A DNA stretch of 50,611 nucleotides from Palsa-513 sp036510225 (GCA_036510225.1 DATCEH010000009.1:1-50611); one strand, 5' to 3'; shown: positions 33,439 through 40,922, counted from the first letter of the stretch. The notes: generated from the letters alone by a model not told the origin. A program made the numbers and translations.

Positions 33439-34707
33439 CTAGGAGGCTTCTGTCGCTTGCCTGACGAGAACCAGGGCGACCGGGAGCGGCCCGGCAGCGA
33501 GCAGGCTCGCGAGCACTCGTGCCGAGGCTGTCGCGGATCCTTCGGAGGAGATCTCCGATCCGGCTGACGTCGTGATCCCATTCGGGTACTGGTTGAAGTC
33601 GATCAGCGGCGCCGAGACGACGCCGTCATTGAGCACGATCGCGAAATGCTGGAAATCCGGCTGACCGCCTGCGGGAGTGTTGCTGGCCCCCCTCCGGGCG
33701 AGCAGCTTCGTGACCCGCGCAAAGGCCGCCTGGCCCGAGGCGGTGAGCTTGAACGCGACGCTCGGTTGCCCCCCGTGCATGCCCGGAGCGTCGGTCGGAT
33801 CGGTGATTTCGGATCCGACGAGGGCGGGATCGTCGTTGAGCACGTAGTAGCCGGCCACCGACCGGTCCGGCAGGCCGTCGGGCGCCTCGCCGGAGACGAC
33901 GGTCGTGCCCACCGGGACGTGCAGGACGCGCACGACCCCGGAGGTCTTGTCGGCCGCCGGCGCGTGGGCGAGCTGGAGCGCCAGCTGGCTGCGGGTGAGT
34001 GCGGGTCCGGCGATTACCCGCCGGTGCGCCGCCTCCACCGCGTAGAAGGTGCCGTCGGTCGTCGAGCTCGTCGGGTAGCTGTGCGGCGGACGCCTCACGG
34101 CCCGCAGCACCGCCTGGTAGAGAGACACCCCGCCGTCCGCGCTTCCGGCGTTGATGCCACCGGTCACGCCCGGCGCGTTCGGCCCGGCGACCTTCCCGGC
34201 GGCGTCGATCACACTGCCCTCCCAGTCGTAGAAGTCGACGCCGGCGTTCGCCCCGACTTCGAGAGCGATCGGCGCGGTCGGCGACACGCCGGGGAGGTTG
34301 ACGGAGATCTGCCGGCCGGCGAGTCGGACCGTTGCGTCCGGCGCGGATCCGCGCAGGCGCTGACGCATCACTCCGACGGTCTGGTCCAGGGACGCCCGGG
34401 TGACGGGATGTTCCGGCGTCGCGACCGCCTGATAGATGAGCTCGGTGCTCGAGCCGTGGGACAGGAGCGCCGAGGCGACGCCGCCGGCGCCGAGCGTCAC
34501 GGCGAGGAGGCCGCTGATCGCGATCATGCGATGGCGCCGTGTCTTGAGCCAGCGGCGGCTCCCGCGCACGGCGGGGTTCGAGGACGTGAGGGCGGGGATC
34601 GCCTCGTTGAGGCGGTCAACGACGCGTCGCTCGGCGTCCTGCTGGTCGTCGCCGAGCGCGAGGTCCCCGATTGCGCGGAGCACGTCGGCAAGTTCAGTGT
34701 CAGGCAT
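33439..34707 (-). CDS. SecD-like extracytoplasmic membrane protein, candidate anti-sigma factor
   Basis: A 422-residue protein directly downstream of and overlapping an ECF sigma gene by 8 bp. A cytoplasmic N-terminus of about 58 residues is followed by one membrane helix (about 60-82) and a 340-residue outside domain. That domain resembles the periplasmic P1 region of SecD: VTRASLDQTVGVMRQRLRG and QISVNLPGVSPT in the first half; SVAFKLTASGQAAFARVT, FAIVLNDGVVSAPLI and ASLLAAGPLPVALVLVRQ in the second. The six RND helices of real SecD are absent. Position and topology suggest an anti-sigma factor that senses envelope or secretion state. The SecD-like part is well supported; the anti-sigma role is inference, since no ZAS HxxxCxxC motif is present. 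Confidence 0.8.
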   Translation of the reverse strand: MPDTELADVLRAIGDLALGDDQQDAERRVVDRLNEAIPALTSSNPAVRGSRRWLKTRRHRMIAISGLLAVTLGAGGVASALLSHGSSTELIYQAVATPEHPVTRASLDQTVGVMRQRLRGSAPDATVRLAGRQISVNLPGVSPTAPIALEVGANAGVDFYDWEGSVIDAAGKVAGPNAPGVTGGINAGSADGGVSLYQAVLRAVRRPPHSYPTSSTTDGTFYAVEAAHRRVIAGPALTRSQLALQLAHAPAADKTSGVVRVLHVPVGTTVVSGEAPDGLPDRSVAGYYVLNDDPALVGSEITDPTDAPGMHGGQPSVAFKLTASGQAAFARVTKLLARRGASNTPAGGQPDFQHFAIVLNDGVVSAPLIDFNQYPNGITTSAGSEISSEGSATASARVLASLLAAGPLPVALVLVRQATEAS

Positions 34708-35275
34708 GAGCTTCTCCCGTCTGACGATTGGTCGCGTTCGCGGGCTCTGGGATGTCCCGGCGCAGCTGCAGTCGGGCCCGCGAGATCCGCGAGCGGACCG
34801 TCCCGACCGGCACGCCGAGGGCGGCGGCGGCCTCTTCATACGTCAGCTCACCCCATACGACGAGCAACAACGTCTCCCGGTCAGCTTCCGAGAGCCTGCG
34901 CAGTCCGCGGACCACCTCAGGATCGAGGCCAGGCCTCACGCCGGCGCTGTCCGTGCTCGCTGGCGCAACCGTTTCGGCGAGCCGGGCGAGGAGCTTCAGA
35001 CGTCGCCGCTGAGCCCGGGCGTGGTCGCCGATGACCTGCCCGGCCAGCCAGTAGAGCCACGGCAACGCGGTCGGATGCCGCGCCGTAAACGTGGCGCGCT
35101 GGTTGAACGCGCGAACGAAAACCTCCGTCGCGGCGTCCTCGCCGGCCGTCTCGCCCAGGCGCCGGCGGGCATAGCGGAGGATCGACGCGACGTGGCGTGT
35201 GTAGATCGCCGCGAACTCCGCCGGGTCGTCCAGCGAGCGGGCGAGGATCTCGGCGTCGTCGTTCGTATCGGGCAT
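34700..35275 (-). CDS. ECF-family RNA polymerase sigma factor
   Basis: A 191-residue sigma factor. Region 2 (about 18-85) contains the -10 recognition part PWLYWLAGQVIGDHARAQRRR. Region 4 (about 130-180) has the helix-turn-helix YEEAAAALGVPVGTVRSRISRARLQLR. The linker between them is short, as in ECF sigmas, and regions 1 and 3 are missing. Its stop lies 8 bases inside the SecD-like gene, so the two are coupled. An ECF-type promoter with GTGAAC and GTCTAA elements is positioned immediately upstream, indicating autoregulation. Confidence 0.93.
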   Translation of the reverse strand: MPDTNDDAEILARSLDDPAEFAAIYTRHVASILRYARRRLGETAGEDAATEVFVRAFNQRATFTARHPTALPWLYWLAGQVIGDHARAQRRRLKLLARLAETVAPASTDSAGVRPGLDPEVVRGLRRLSEADRETLLLVVWGELTYEEAAAALGVPVGTVRSRISRARLQLRRDIPEPANATNRQTGEAHA

Positions 35276-35283
35276 CTACCGCC

Positions 35284-35313
35284 TTAGACGCCGCCAACCC
35301 GAAAAGAGTTCAC
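35284..35313 (-). promoter_or_regulatory. ECF-type autoregulatory promoter
   Basis: On the minus strand GTGAAC (plus 35308-35313) and GTCTAA (plus 35284-35289) are separated by 18 bp. They resemble the RpoE-class pattern GAACTT - 16/17 bp - GTCTAA and lie 8 bp before the sigma ATG. The predicted start is at or next to the ATG. Confidence 0.6.
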
Positions 35314-35368
35314 GGACACGTGCAGGCCTGACGCTCCCGACTCCCTCGCCCAGCGCCGCCGCCGGCCA

Positions 35369-36310
35369 CTAGCCGGTCGCCGCCGGCTGCTGGGGAATCG
35401 TGTCGGGGTCGCCGAAGCGGTCGGGCCGGACGCTGCCCTCCGGCTCGAGATGCACGAGCACGGTCGTCGCCGGAAGGGCCTCGACGATCGCGTCCTGGAG
35501 ACGGTGCGAGACCGCGTGGGCCCGCTCGAGGCTGGTTCCGGCCACGAACTGGAGGTGGAGATCGACCTGGTGGTTGCTGCCGACGTGGCGGGCCCGGAGA
35601 TCGTGGAAGCCGACCACCTCGTCGCCGAGGAACGATCCGACGACGGCGTGGAGCTGAGCCAGCTCGTCGGCGGGAAGCGCCTCGTCGACCAGACGGCGCG
35701 CGGAGTCGAGCAGGATCCGCACGCCGCTCGTCGAGATCGCCGCCGCGATCACGAGGCCCGCGATCGGGTCGATCCAGTTGGCCCCGGTCAGGCCGACGAG
35801 GGCGAGCGAGACGAGCACGCCGAGCGAGACGATCGCGTCGGTCCGCAGGTCGACGGCGGTCGCGTGAAGCGCCGCCGAGCGTGTCGTCCGTCCGGTCCGG
35901 GCGAGGTAGGTCGAGACGACGAGATTGGTCACCGCCGCGAGGCCGGCGACGGTGACGCCGATTCCGACCGACGTGATCGTCCCGCCGTCGACCAGGCGGC
36001 GGATCGCCTCGAAGGCGATGAACGCGGCGCCGAGCAGGAGCAGGAGCGCCTGGGCGCCGGCGGCGAGATCCTCGAGCTTCTCGTGGCCGTAGCGGTGGGT
36101 CGCGTCGGCCGGCTCGTCGGACTTGCGGACCGACGCGAAGGCGATCACCGAGGCGATCAGGTCCATCAGCGAGTGGGCTGCGTCGCTGAGGATGCCGACC
36201 GAACCCGTCAGCAGGCCGGCCGTGATCTTGAGCGCGATCAGGCTGGTGTTGGAAACGATCGAGACGACCGCCGCCCGCGCTTTGGCTCTGGTCTGTGACT
36301 CGGGCGTCAT
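35369..36310 (-). CDS. Cation diffusion facilitator (CDF) transporter
   Basis: A 313-residue divalent-metal/proton antiporter. Five to six membrane helices hold the metal-site motifs SDAAHSLMD (helix 2, H-x3-D) and HATAVDLRTDA (helix 5, H-x3-D). The C-terminal cytoplasmic domain has FHDLRARHVGSNHQVDLHLQF, the usual CDF dimerisation domain with metal-binding His residues. The H/D pairs in both helices fit Zn, Fe or Co export (FieF/ZitB-like) better than Mn-CDF. The start ATG at 36310 gives a normal N-terminus. The gene follows, but is separate from, the ECF sigma unit. Confidence 0.92.
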   Translation of the reverse strand: MTPESQTRAKARAAVVSIVSNTSLIALKITAGLLTGSVGILSDAAHSLMDLIASVIAFASVRKSDEPADATHRYGHEKLEDLAAGAQALLLLLGAAFIAFEAIRRLVDGGTITSVGIGVTVAGLAAVTNLVVSTYLARTGRTTRSAALHATAVDLRTDAIVSLGVLVSLALVGLTGANWIDPIAGLVIAAAISTSGVRILLDSARRLVDEALPADELAQLHAVVGSFLGDEVVGFHDLRARHVGSNHQVDLHLQFVAGTSLERAHAVSHRLQDAIVEALPATTVLVHLEPEGSVRPDRFGDPDTIPQQPAATG

Positions 36311-36502
36311 CTGTGATCTGCTGGAAGGCGGTGTCCCATCCGCGGACCCGAAGGCGCGCTCCGGCGCCAGCTCCAAGCCTACCGCCTGGGCGCCCCGCAC
36401 AAGGCCGGCCCGCCGGCCGGCCGGAGGCGCCGCGCGCCGGTCCGCGGCCGGCCTGACCCCGGCCGCGACGAGCCTGATCCGGACGTTGCGGCGCAACTTT
36501 GG

Positions 36503-36531
36503 TTGACAACCCCGCGACCGTCAACTACGGT
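36503..36531 (+). promoter_or_regulatory. Sigma-70 promoter with overlapping inverted repeat
   Basis: TTGACA (36503-36508) and TACGGT (36526-36531) are spaced by 17 bp, and the ATG follows 7 bp later. GTTGAC at 36502-36507 and GTCAAC at 36520-36525 form an inverted repeat filling the spacer, a likely operator for autorepression by the HTH protein. Confidence 0.65.
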
Positions 36532-36538
36532 TGCTCGG

Positions 36539-36769
36539 ATGACGCGCATGACGGTGGACACGCCGCACGATCCAGCCGACCGACTCGCCGGCGTCGTCGC
36601 GCTCCGGCGCCTGGCCGACAGGGTCGAGGATGCTGAGGTCGAGCTTGCCCTGCGCGAAGGCTGGACCTGGTCGCAGGTCGCCGAGGCGCTCGGGGTCACG
36701 CGGCAGGCGGTGCACAAGAAGCATGCCCGGCGGCTGGCGCAAGCCGGCACGTCCGAGAGGGGTGACTGA
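36539..36769 (+). CDS. Small HTH DNA-binding protein
   Basis: A 76-residue protein. The C-terminal half forms a helix-turn-helix: GWTWSQVAEALGVTRQAVHKKHARR. The N-terminal half (RLAGVVALRRLADRVEDAEVELAL) is a helix suited to dimerisation. It is leaderless from the strong promoter at 36503-36531, whose spacer is an inverted repeat, so it is probably its own repressor. The stop overlaps the ATG of the Clp-N protein by one base. HTH plus Clp-N pairs recur in actinobacteria; the regulator presumably controls this two-gene unit, as HspR or ClgR do for other chaperones. Confidence 0.87.
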   Translation: MTRMTVDTPHDPADRLAGVVALRRLADRVEDAEVELALREGWTWSQVAEALGVTRQAVHKKHARRLAQAGTSERGD

Positions 36770-37248
36770 TGTTCGAGCGCTTCGACGCCGACGCCCGGCG
36801 AGTGGTGGTGCGGGCCGCGTATGAAGAGGCCCAGGCGTTGGGGTCGGCCAGTCTCGAGGGGGAGCATCTCCTGCTCGCCCTGGCCGCGGATCCAAGCACG
36901 GGGGCCGGGGGGCTGCTGGTCGATAGCGGCCTCGACCACGACGGCCTGGTCGCGGCCCTGGAGCGGGAGACCGAGCGGAGCCTGGCAGCCGTCGGCATTG
37001 CCCTGAGCGACTACGAGCCCGCCGCCCGGCCGGCGGCTGGCCGGCGGAAGGCCAGCTTCGCGACGTCGTCAAAGCGGGCGCTCGCCCGAGCCGTCGGGGT
37101 CGCGTCGGCCCGCGGAGACCGGGTCGTGAGCACTGCCCACCTCCTCGTCGGGATCCTCCGTGGGGAGATCGGGACCGTCCCGCGGGCACTGGAGGCCGTG
37201 GGCGTCGACCGGGTCACGCTGATGATCGCGGCCGAGCGGCTGCTCTAG
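36769..37248 (+). CDS. Clp N-terminal-domain protein without ATPase
   Basis: A 159-residue protein composed of two Clp_N repeats: MFERFDADARRVVVRAAYEEA, GEHLLLAL and, in the second half, FATSSKRALARAVGVA, VSTAHLLVGILRG. These match the substrate/adaptor-binding N-domain of ClpA/ClpC. The AAA+ modules, and Walker motifs, are absent and the length is typical of stand-alone Clp-N proteins. It may compete for or bring clients to ClpC, or bind phosphoarginine. It is coupled by a one-base overlap to the HTH gene, which probably regulates it. Confidence 0.88.
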   Translation: MFERFDADARRVVVRAAYEEAQALGSASLEGEHLLLALAADPSTGAGGLLVDSGLDHDGLVAALERETERSLAAVGIALSDYEPAARPAAGRRKASFATSSKRALARAVGVASARGDRVVSTAHLLVGILRGEIGTVPRALEAVGVDRVTLMIAAERLL

Positions 37249-37331
37249 CTGTTTGAGCTCGGTGACCTCCCGAACGCGCGGGCGCGGGGCGGCCGGTTGC
37301 CGGCCGGAGGGGGAGCTGGCATGGGTTTGGT

Positions 37332-37371
37332 GGTCGGGCGGTCGGGCGGTCGGGCGGTCGGGCGGTCGGGC
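37332..37371 (+). repeat. Five tandem copies of an 8-bp unit
   Basis: GGTCGGGC repeated five times in the gap after the Clp-N gene. No ORF depends on it; likely slippage. Confidence 0.85.
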
Positions 37372-37398
37372 GGCCGTGGGTCAGCCGGGGTCGGCTTC

Positions 37399-37547
37399 CC
37401 GAAGGGTGGAAGGGTGGAGCGGGCGGGCGTCTTTCACGGAAAAGTAGCTGCCTGAGTCAGGCAGCTACTTTTCAAATAGCTGCTCTGGCCGAGCACCGGT
37501 TTCCTGCCTCCAAGGCCATCGCCGGGGTCCCAAGGTCCCCGGGCTGG
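37399..37547 (+). repeat. Dispersed palindrome-bearing repeat, copy 3
   Basis: Lies between the convergent Clp-N and GFA genes. It carries the most perfect palindrome (37440-37472): AAAAGTAGCTGCCTGA, one central base, then its exact complement ending CTACTTTT. The left flank GGGTGGAGCGGGCGGGCGTC aligns with the flank of copy 2. On the right, GGCCATCGCCGGGGTCCCAA (from 37514) matches a block of copy 2. With 16 paired bases and T-runs on both strands the palindrome should work as a bidirectional terminator. The remainder of the 37249-37554 gap shows nothing else. Confidence 0.75.
37440..37472. terminator. Palindrome acting as bidirectional terminator
   Basis: A 16-bp stem with a single central base (the actual loop would take a few stem bases) flanked by AAAA and TTTT. 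It is ideally placed between genes that converge at 37248 and 37555. Confidence 0.6.
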
Positions 37548-37554
37548 TCACCTA

Positions 37555-37980
37555 CTAGCGCGGTGGCCTCGCCTCGCCGAAGCGCTCGAGACCGTCGTCG
37601 GGGATCGGCTCCCAGACGGCGGCGTAGTTCGTGAACGCCCGCCAGCTCGGCCGAACGCCGGGGTCGCCGTCGAAGGCGGCCATGCGGATCCCGATCTGCG
37701 CGTGGTCATCCGGGTTGCGGGTGAACAGGTGGCCGCCGCACTCGACGCAGAAGAACTTCTCGAAACCCCCGTCCGGATGCCGCCAGCCCTTGACGAGCTC
37801 GTTTCCGTCGACGATGCGAAACGCCGTTCCGTCGATCCTCGCACTCGCCGAGGACGCCGTGCCGGTGCGTCGCTGGCAGCGGGTGCAGTGACAGTAGCCG
37901 GCCGCAACCGGCGGCTTGGTGAGCTCGAAGCGCACGCGTCCGCAGAGGCAGCCGCCGGTCAGTGGGGAACTGGTCAACAC
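37555..37980 (-). CDS. GFA / CENP-V-type zinc protein
   Basis: A 141-residue zinc-binding protein of the glutathione-dependent formaldehyde-activating (GFA) fold. Zinc ligands: CLCG (GGCLCGRVRF), C-x-C-x2-C in YCHCTRCQRRTG, and C-x2-C in FFCVECGGHLFTR. Most such proteins in bacteria have not been shown to act on S-hydroxymethylglutathione, and actinobacteria generally use mycothiol, so the enzymatic label should be treated with care. GTG start (VLTSSP). The gene converges with the Clp-N unit across a dispersed repeat. Confidence 0.9.
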   Translation of the reverse strand: MLTSSPLTGGCLCGRVRFELTKPPVAAGYCHCTRCQRRTGTASSASARIDGTAFRIVDGNELVKGWRHPDGGFEKFFCVECGGHLFTRNPDDHAQIGIRMAAFDGDPGVRPSWRAFTNYAAVWEPIPDDGLERFGEARPPR

Positions 37981-38001
37981 ACCGCAGTCTGACAGGGCGG
38001 C

Positions 38002-38403
38002 CTACTCGTAGCTCGGATCCAGCCGATACCCCGGCGATACCCGGTGGGGGAACGACGCGTAGAACCGCTCGCTTCCGTTGGTCGCGAGCAGATCCAGTCG
38101 CTTGGCCCCAGACCGGGCGAGCACCTCGCTGACGAGCTGCCGGCCGATTCCCTCGTGCCGCCTCGCGGCGGCGACGACGAGCACGCAGAGATAGGCCTGG
38201 ATCGCGCCGTCGGTCAGCGCCTGCGCGAAGCCGACGACCTCGCCGGCGTCGGATGCGACGAGCGTGAGCACTCCCGGACCAGAGAGCGCCCGCGCCGACC
38301 GGGCGGGATCGACGCACAGCGTCGTCCAGCCTTCGTCCTCGCAGAGGCGAAGGACGCCGTCCAACTGCTCCGGGTCGAAGGCGCTCAGCTCGATCGACCC
38401 ATG
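38002..38403 (-). pseudogene. GNAT acetyltransferase with no visible start codon
   Basis: The frame encodes a GNAT domain: SIELSAFDPEQLDGVLRLCEDEGW at the start, VVGFAQALTDGAIQAYLCVLVV, then the acetyl-CoA loop RRHEGIGRQLVSEVL, and a C-terminal FYASFPHRVSPGYRLDP. It is complete at the C-terminus, and the family normally begins just before SIEL. No ATG, GTG or TTG lies in frame between the first strand and a long distance upstream; the nearest is a TTG at 38364, inside the first helix. An ATG at 38402 is out of frame. Together with the truncated amidohydrolase next door, this suggests the start was lost in a rearrangement. Non-standard initiation is an alternative. Confidence 0.6.
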
Positions 38404-38457
38404 CTCCCAGACGCCGGCCGGCGGGCTCCATTTGGTCCCATAGGATTGGCTGACTTG

Positions 38458-38919
38458 ACCGGGCAGCCACCCAACCAGCCGGCCGGGGCCTGGGACCTCG
38501 ACGGGCCGACCACCGCGGCGGATGTGTTCGTCGCCGGAGAGGGCATCCAGAGCCTGCGGGAGTCGCTTCCGTTCTTTCTCGACGCAGCCCTCCACGACCG
38601 GGGCTTCGACCTCGTCCGCTGCCCCGAGCTGATCGCCGGGCAGGCTGCCCGCACCCTGGGCCTGCATCCCGCAAAGGGCGTCGTCGCGGTCGGGGCCGAC
38701 GCCGACCTCGGGCTCTGGGACCTCGACTCGCCGTGGATCGTCGATGCCGCGAGCCAGCACCGCTCGGTCAACCGGTGGTCGCCGCTCGACGGTCGCCACT
38801 GCCGCGTCCGGCTCGTCCGGAGCCTCGTCGGCGGGAGGACCGGGGCGCTCGACGGCGAGGCGGTCGCCGAGCCCGGCTCGGGCAGGTTCGTCATCCCCGG
38901 CGAGGCCGTGGCGCGTTGA
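38458..38919 (+). pseudogene. C-terminal fragment of an allantoinase/hydantoinase-like amidohydrolase
   Basis: The last 130-150 codons of a cyclic amidohydrolase, with no N-terminal two-thirds. Recognisable parts are GIQSLRESLPFFLDAALHDRG, LIAGQAARTLGLHPAKGVV, then VGADADLGLWDLDSPW and the final beta-sandwich part ending FVIPGEAVAR. The metal centre (HxH, carboxylated Lys, two His and the Asp) would lie upstream and is missing, so it cannot be catalytic. The frame is open upstream, but that translation is the antisense of the acetyltransferase. Its TGA overlaps the TTG start of the M20 amidohydrolase, as expected for a former allantoinase-allantoate amidohydrolase operon. Confidence 0.7.
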
Positions 38920-40127
38920 GCACGGCCGCGGCCGTGCTCCTCGAACGGGCCGACCGGATCGCGCAGGCAACCGATGAAGCCGGGTCGATCACCCGCCTGT
39001 ACGGTCGTCCGGGGCTCCGACGGGCCCGCGATCAGGTGGCCGGCTGGATGCGGGCCGCGGGACTCGAGACGCGGGTCGACGGGGTCGGCAACCTGATCGG
39101 ATGTTGGCCGGGGGAGGGGCCCGGCCGACCGCTCGTGATCGGCTCGCACCTCGACACGGTGCCCAACGGCGGTCGCTACGACGGCGTGCTCGGTGTGCTG
39201 GCCGGCCTCTCCGCGGCCGAACGCCTCGCCGGCGCCGGCCGCCGGCTCACGTGTCCACTCCACGTGGTCGCCTTCGTCGAGGAGGAGGGCGCCCGGTTCG
39301 GGACGAGCTTCCTCGGCAGCCGCGGCTGGCTCGGTCTTGTCGATCCCGTCGACGAGGGGCTCGTCGACGCCGGCGGTGTCGCGCTGGCCGACGCGATCGC
39401 CGCGTTCGCCGGACCGGACCGCGTGGTCGCCGGCCCGCCGGCGGACTACATCGAGATCCACATCGAACAGGGGCCGATCCTCGACACGGCCGGCGTGCCG
39501 CTCGGCGTGGTCGACTCGATCATCGGCCAGACCCGGGCGGTCCTGAGGCTCGACGGGGCGGCCGGCCACGCCGGGACCGTGCCGATGGCCCTCCGCCGGG
39601 ACGCGCTGAGCGCGGCGGCGGAGATCGTTCTCGAGATCGAGCAGCTCGCCCGGCAGACGCCGGGACTGCTGGCGACGGTTGGCGAGCTGCAGGTCCCCGG
39701 CGGCGTCGGCAACGTCGTCCCGGGCGCGACGGTCGCCAGCCTCGACGTCCGCCACGCCGACGACGACGCCCGGCGGACCGCCGTCGAGACGATCCGCCGG
39801 CAGTCGCTGGCCCGGGCCGGGCGACGGGGGATCGGGTTGGAGTTCGAGCTCCTCTCGGAGGTCCCGGCGACGCTGCTCGAGCCGCGGCTGATCGACGGGC
39901 TGCGCCGGGCCGCGGAGGTGAGCACCGGCATGCCGGTGCCGACGGTCTCGAGCGGGGCGGGTCACGACGCGGTCATCGTCGCCCGGGTCGCCCCGGCGGG
40001 GATGCTCTTCGTCCGCTGTGCCGGTGGGGTGAGCCACTCGCCGGACGAGGCGGTCAGCGCCGAGGACGTGGCTGCCGCCCTCCAGACACTCGACACCTTC
40101 CTCGACGGCTACCTGCCACCCACCTGA
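38916..40127 (+). CDS. M20-family allantoate amidohydrolase / N-carbamoyl amino acid hydrolase
   Basis: A 403-residue dinuclear zinc amidohydrolase that removes a carbamoyl or ureido group (allantoate in purine degradation, or N-carbamoyl-amino acids). Metal-site motifs: GSHLDTVPNGGRYDG, AFVEEEGARFG, a His in YIEIHIEQGP, and GAGHDAV near the end. RDALSAAAEIVLEIE and HAGTVPM belong to the lid/dimerisation domain. The TTG at 38916 overlaps the TGA of the amidohydrolase fragment; a GTG near 38934 is the alternative. The upstream remnant of an allantoinase-like gene suggests purine or hydantoin catabolism. AllC versus carbamoylase cannot be separated by eye. Confidence 0.87.
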   Translation: MSTAAAVLLERADRIAQATDEAGSITRLYGRPGLRRARDQVAGWMRAAGLETRVDGVGNLIGCWPGEGPGRPLVIGSHLDTVPNGGRYDGVLGVLAGLSAAERLAGAGRRLTCPLHVVAFVEEEGARFGTSFLGSRGWLGLVDPVDEGLVDAGGVALADAIAAFAGPDRVVAGPPADYIEIHIEQGPILDTAGVPLGVVDSIIGQTRAVLRLDGAAGHAGTVPMALRRDALSAAAEIVLEIEQLARQTPGLLATVGELQVPGGVGNVVPGATVASLDVRHADDDARRTAVETIRRQSLARAGRRGIGLEFELLSEVPATLLEPRLIDGLRRAAEVSTGMPVPTVSSGAGHDAVIVARVAPAGMLFVRCAGGVSHSPDEAVSAEDVAAALQTLDTFLDGYLPPT

Positions 40128-40181
40128 CGGCCGGCCACCCACCTGACGGCCGGCCGGCCGGCCGGTTGACCGCCCTGCCGG

Positions 40182-40883
40182 TCAGACCGGCTCGGCGGTG
40201 CTGAGCTCCTCCGAGAGCACCGGGTCGAGCGTGGCCTCCATGAAGTCGGTGTGCGTCAGGCTGCCCGGCCAGTCGGGAACCGGGGCGTGGACGGTCATCA
40301 CCATCGGGGACGCTCCGACGAGCGCGGCGATCAGTGGTGGCGCAGTGCCGAGGTCTGCCGCCAGCGCCGTGAGCATCGGCACGAGCTCGCCGTCGCGACT
40401 CCCAGTCTCCGACCCCCGGAGCGCCTCGTCGAAGCGGCTGGCCACCTGGTTGAGGAACATCCGCGCGAGCGGCGGCCCAAGCCGCTCGTCCTCGTCGAAC
40501 TTCGGGGCCGCGCCGTACTTCTGCAGACCGATCCGATCGAGCGCCGCGCCCCAGCCGATCAGCACGCGGTAGAAGAGGTCCCCGTACGGGCCCTGCGCCA
40601 GCCGGCTGCCGGCGACGAGCAGACGCACATGCGAGACGATCTGGGCGAGCCGGGCCAGGTCGCGGGCGGGTGGCCCGTTGGCGAGGTCGAGATCGATCAT
40701 CGTCTGGGCGACGAGGATCTCGAAGTCGGCGCCTTCGGCGAGCGGAAGGACGCCGCTCTTGGCGAATCCGGGCCGGCACTCGCCGACGAAGACGAACAGA
40801 TCGCCGACGGCGAGGCCGTCGGGCAGGGCGAGGACCCGGGCGATCGCCGCCTCGAGCTCGGCTTCTGACATCACGCCCGACAT
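40182..40883 (-). CDS. Soluble protein of unknown function
   Basis: A 233-residue protein with no signal peptide or membrane segment. It is helical and acidic, with MSEAELEAAIARVLALPDGL, FVFVGECRPGFAKSGVLPL and LFYRVLIGWGAALDRIGL the most distinctive parts; none suggests a known fold to me. The start is well supported by TAGGCT exactly six bases upstream of the ATG (leaderless). It converges with the M20 gene across a GC-rich palindromic gap (GGCCGGCC repeats). It might be a conserved helical protein specific to this clade; no function is proposed. Confidence 0.75.
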   Translation of the reverse strand: MSGVMSEAELEAAIARVLALPDGLAVGDLFVFVGECRPGFAKSGVLPLAEGADFEILVAQTMIDLDLANGPPARDLARLAQIVSHVRLLVAGSRLAQGPYGDLFYRVLIGWGAALDRIGLQKYGAAPKFDEDERLGPPLARMFLNQVASRFDEALRGSETGSRDGELVPMLTALAADLGTAPPLIAALVGASPMVMTVHAPVPDWPGSLTHTDFMEATLDPVLSEELSTAEPV

Positions 40884-40889
40884 GCCCCG

Positions 40890-40895
40890 AGCCTA
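40890..40895 (-). promoter_or_regulatory. -10 box, leaderless unknown gene
   Basis: Minus strand TAGGCT followed by exactly six bases and the ATG at 40883. Confidence 0.55.
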
Positions 40896-40922
40896 TGCGA
40901 TGCGACTGCCCCCACGTCGGCT

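Noticed and set aside
37332..37371. 8-bp tandem repeats as a replication or iteron site
   Set aside because: Units are simple GC slippage-type repeats without a rep gene or AT-rich region.
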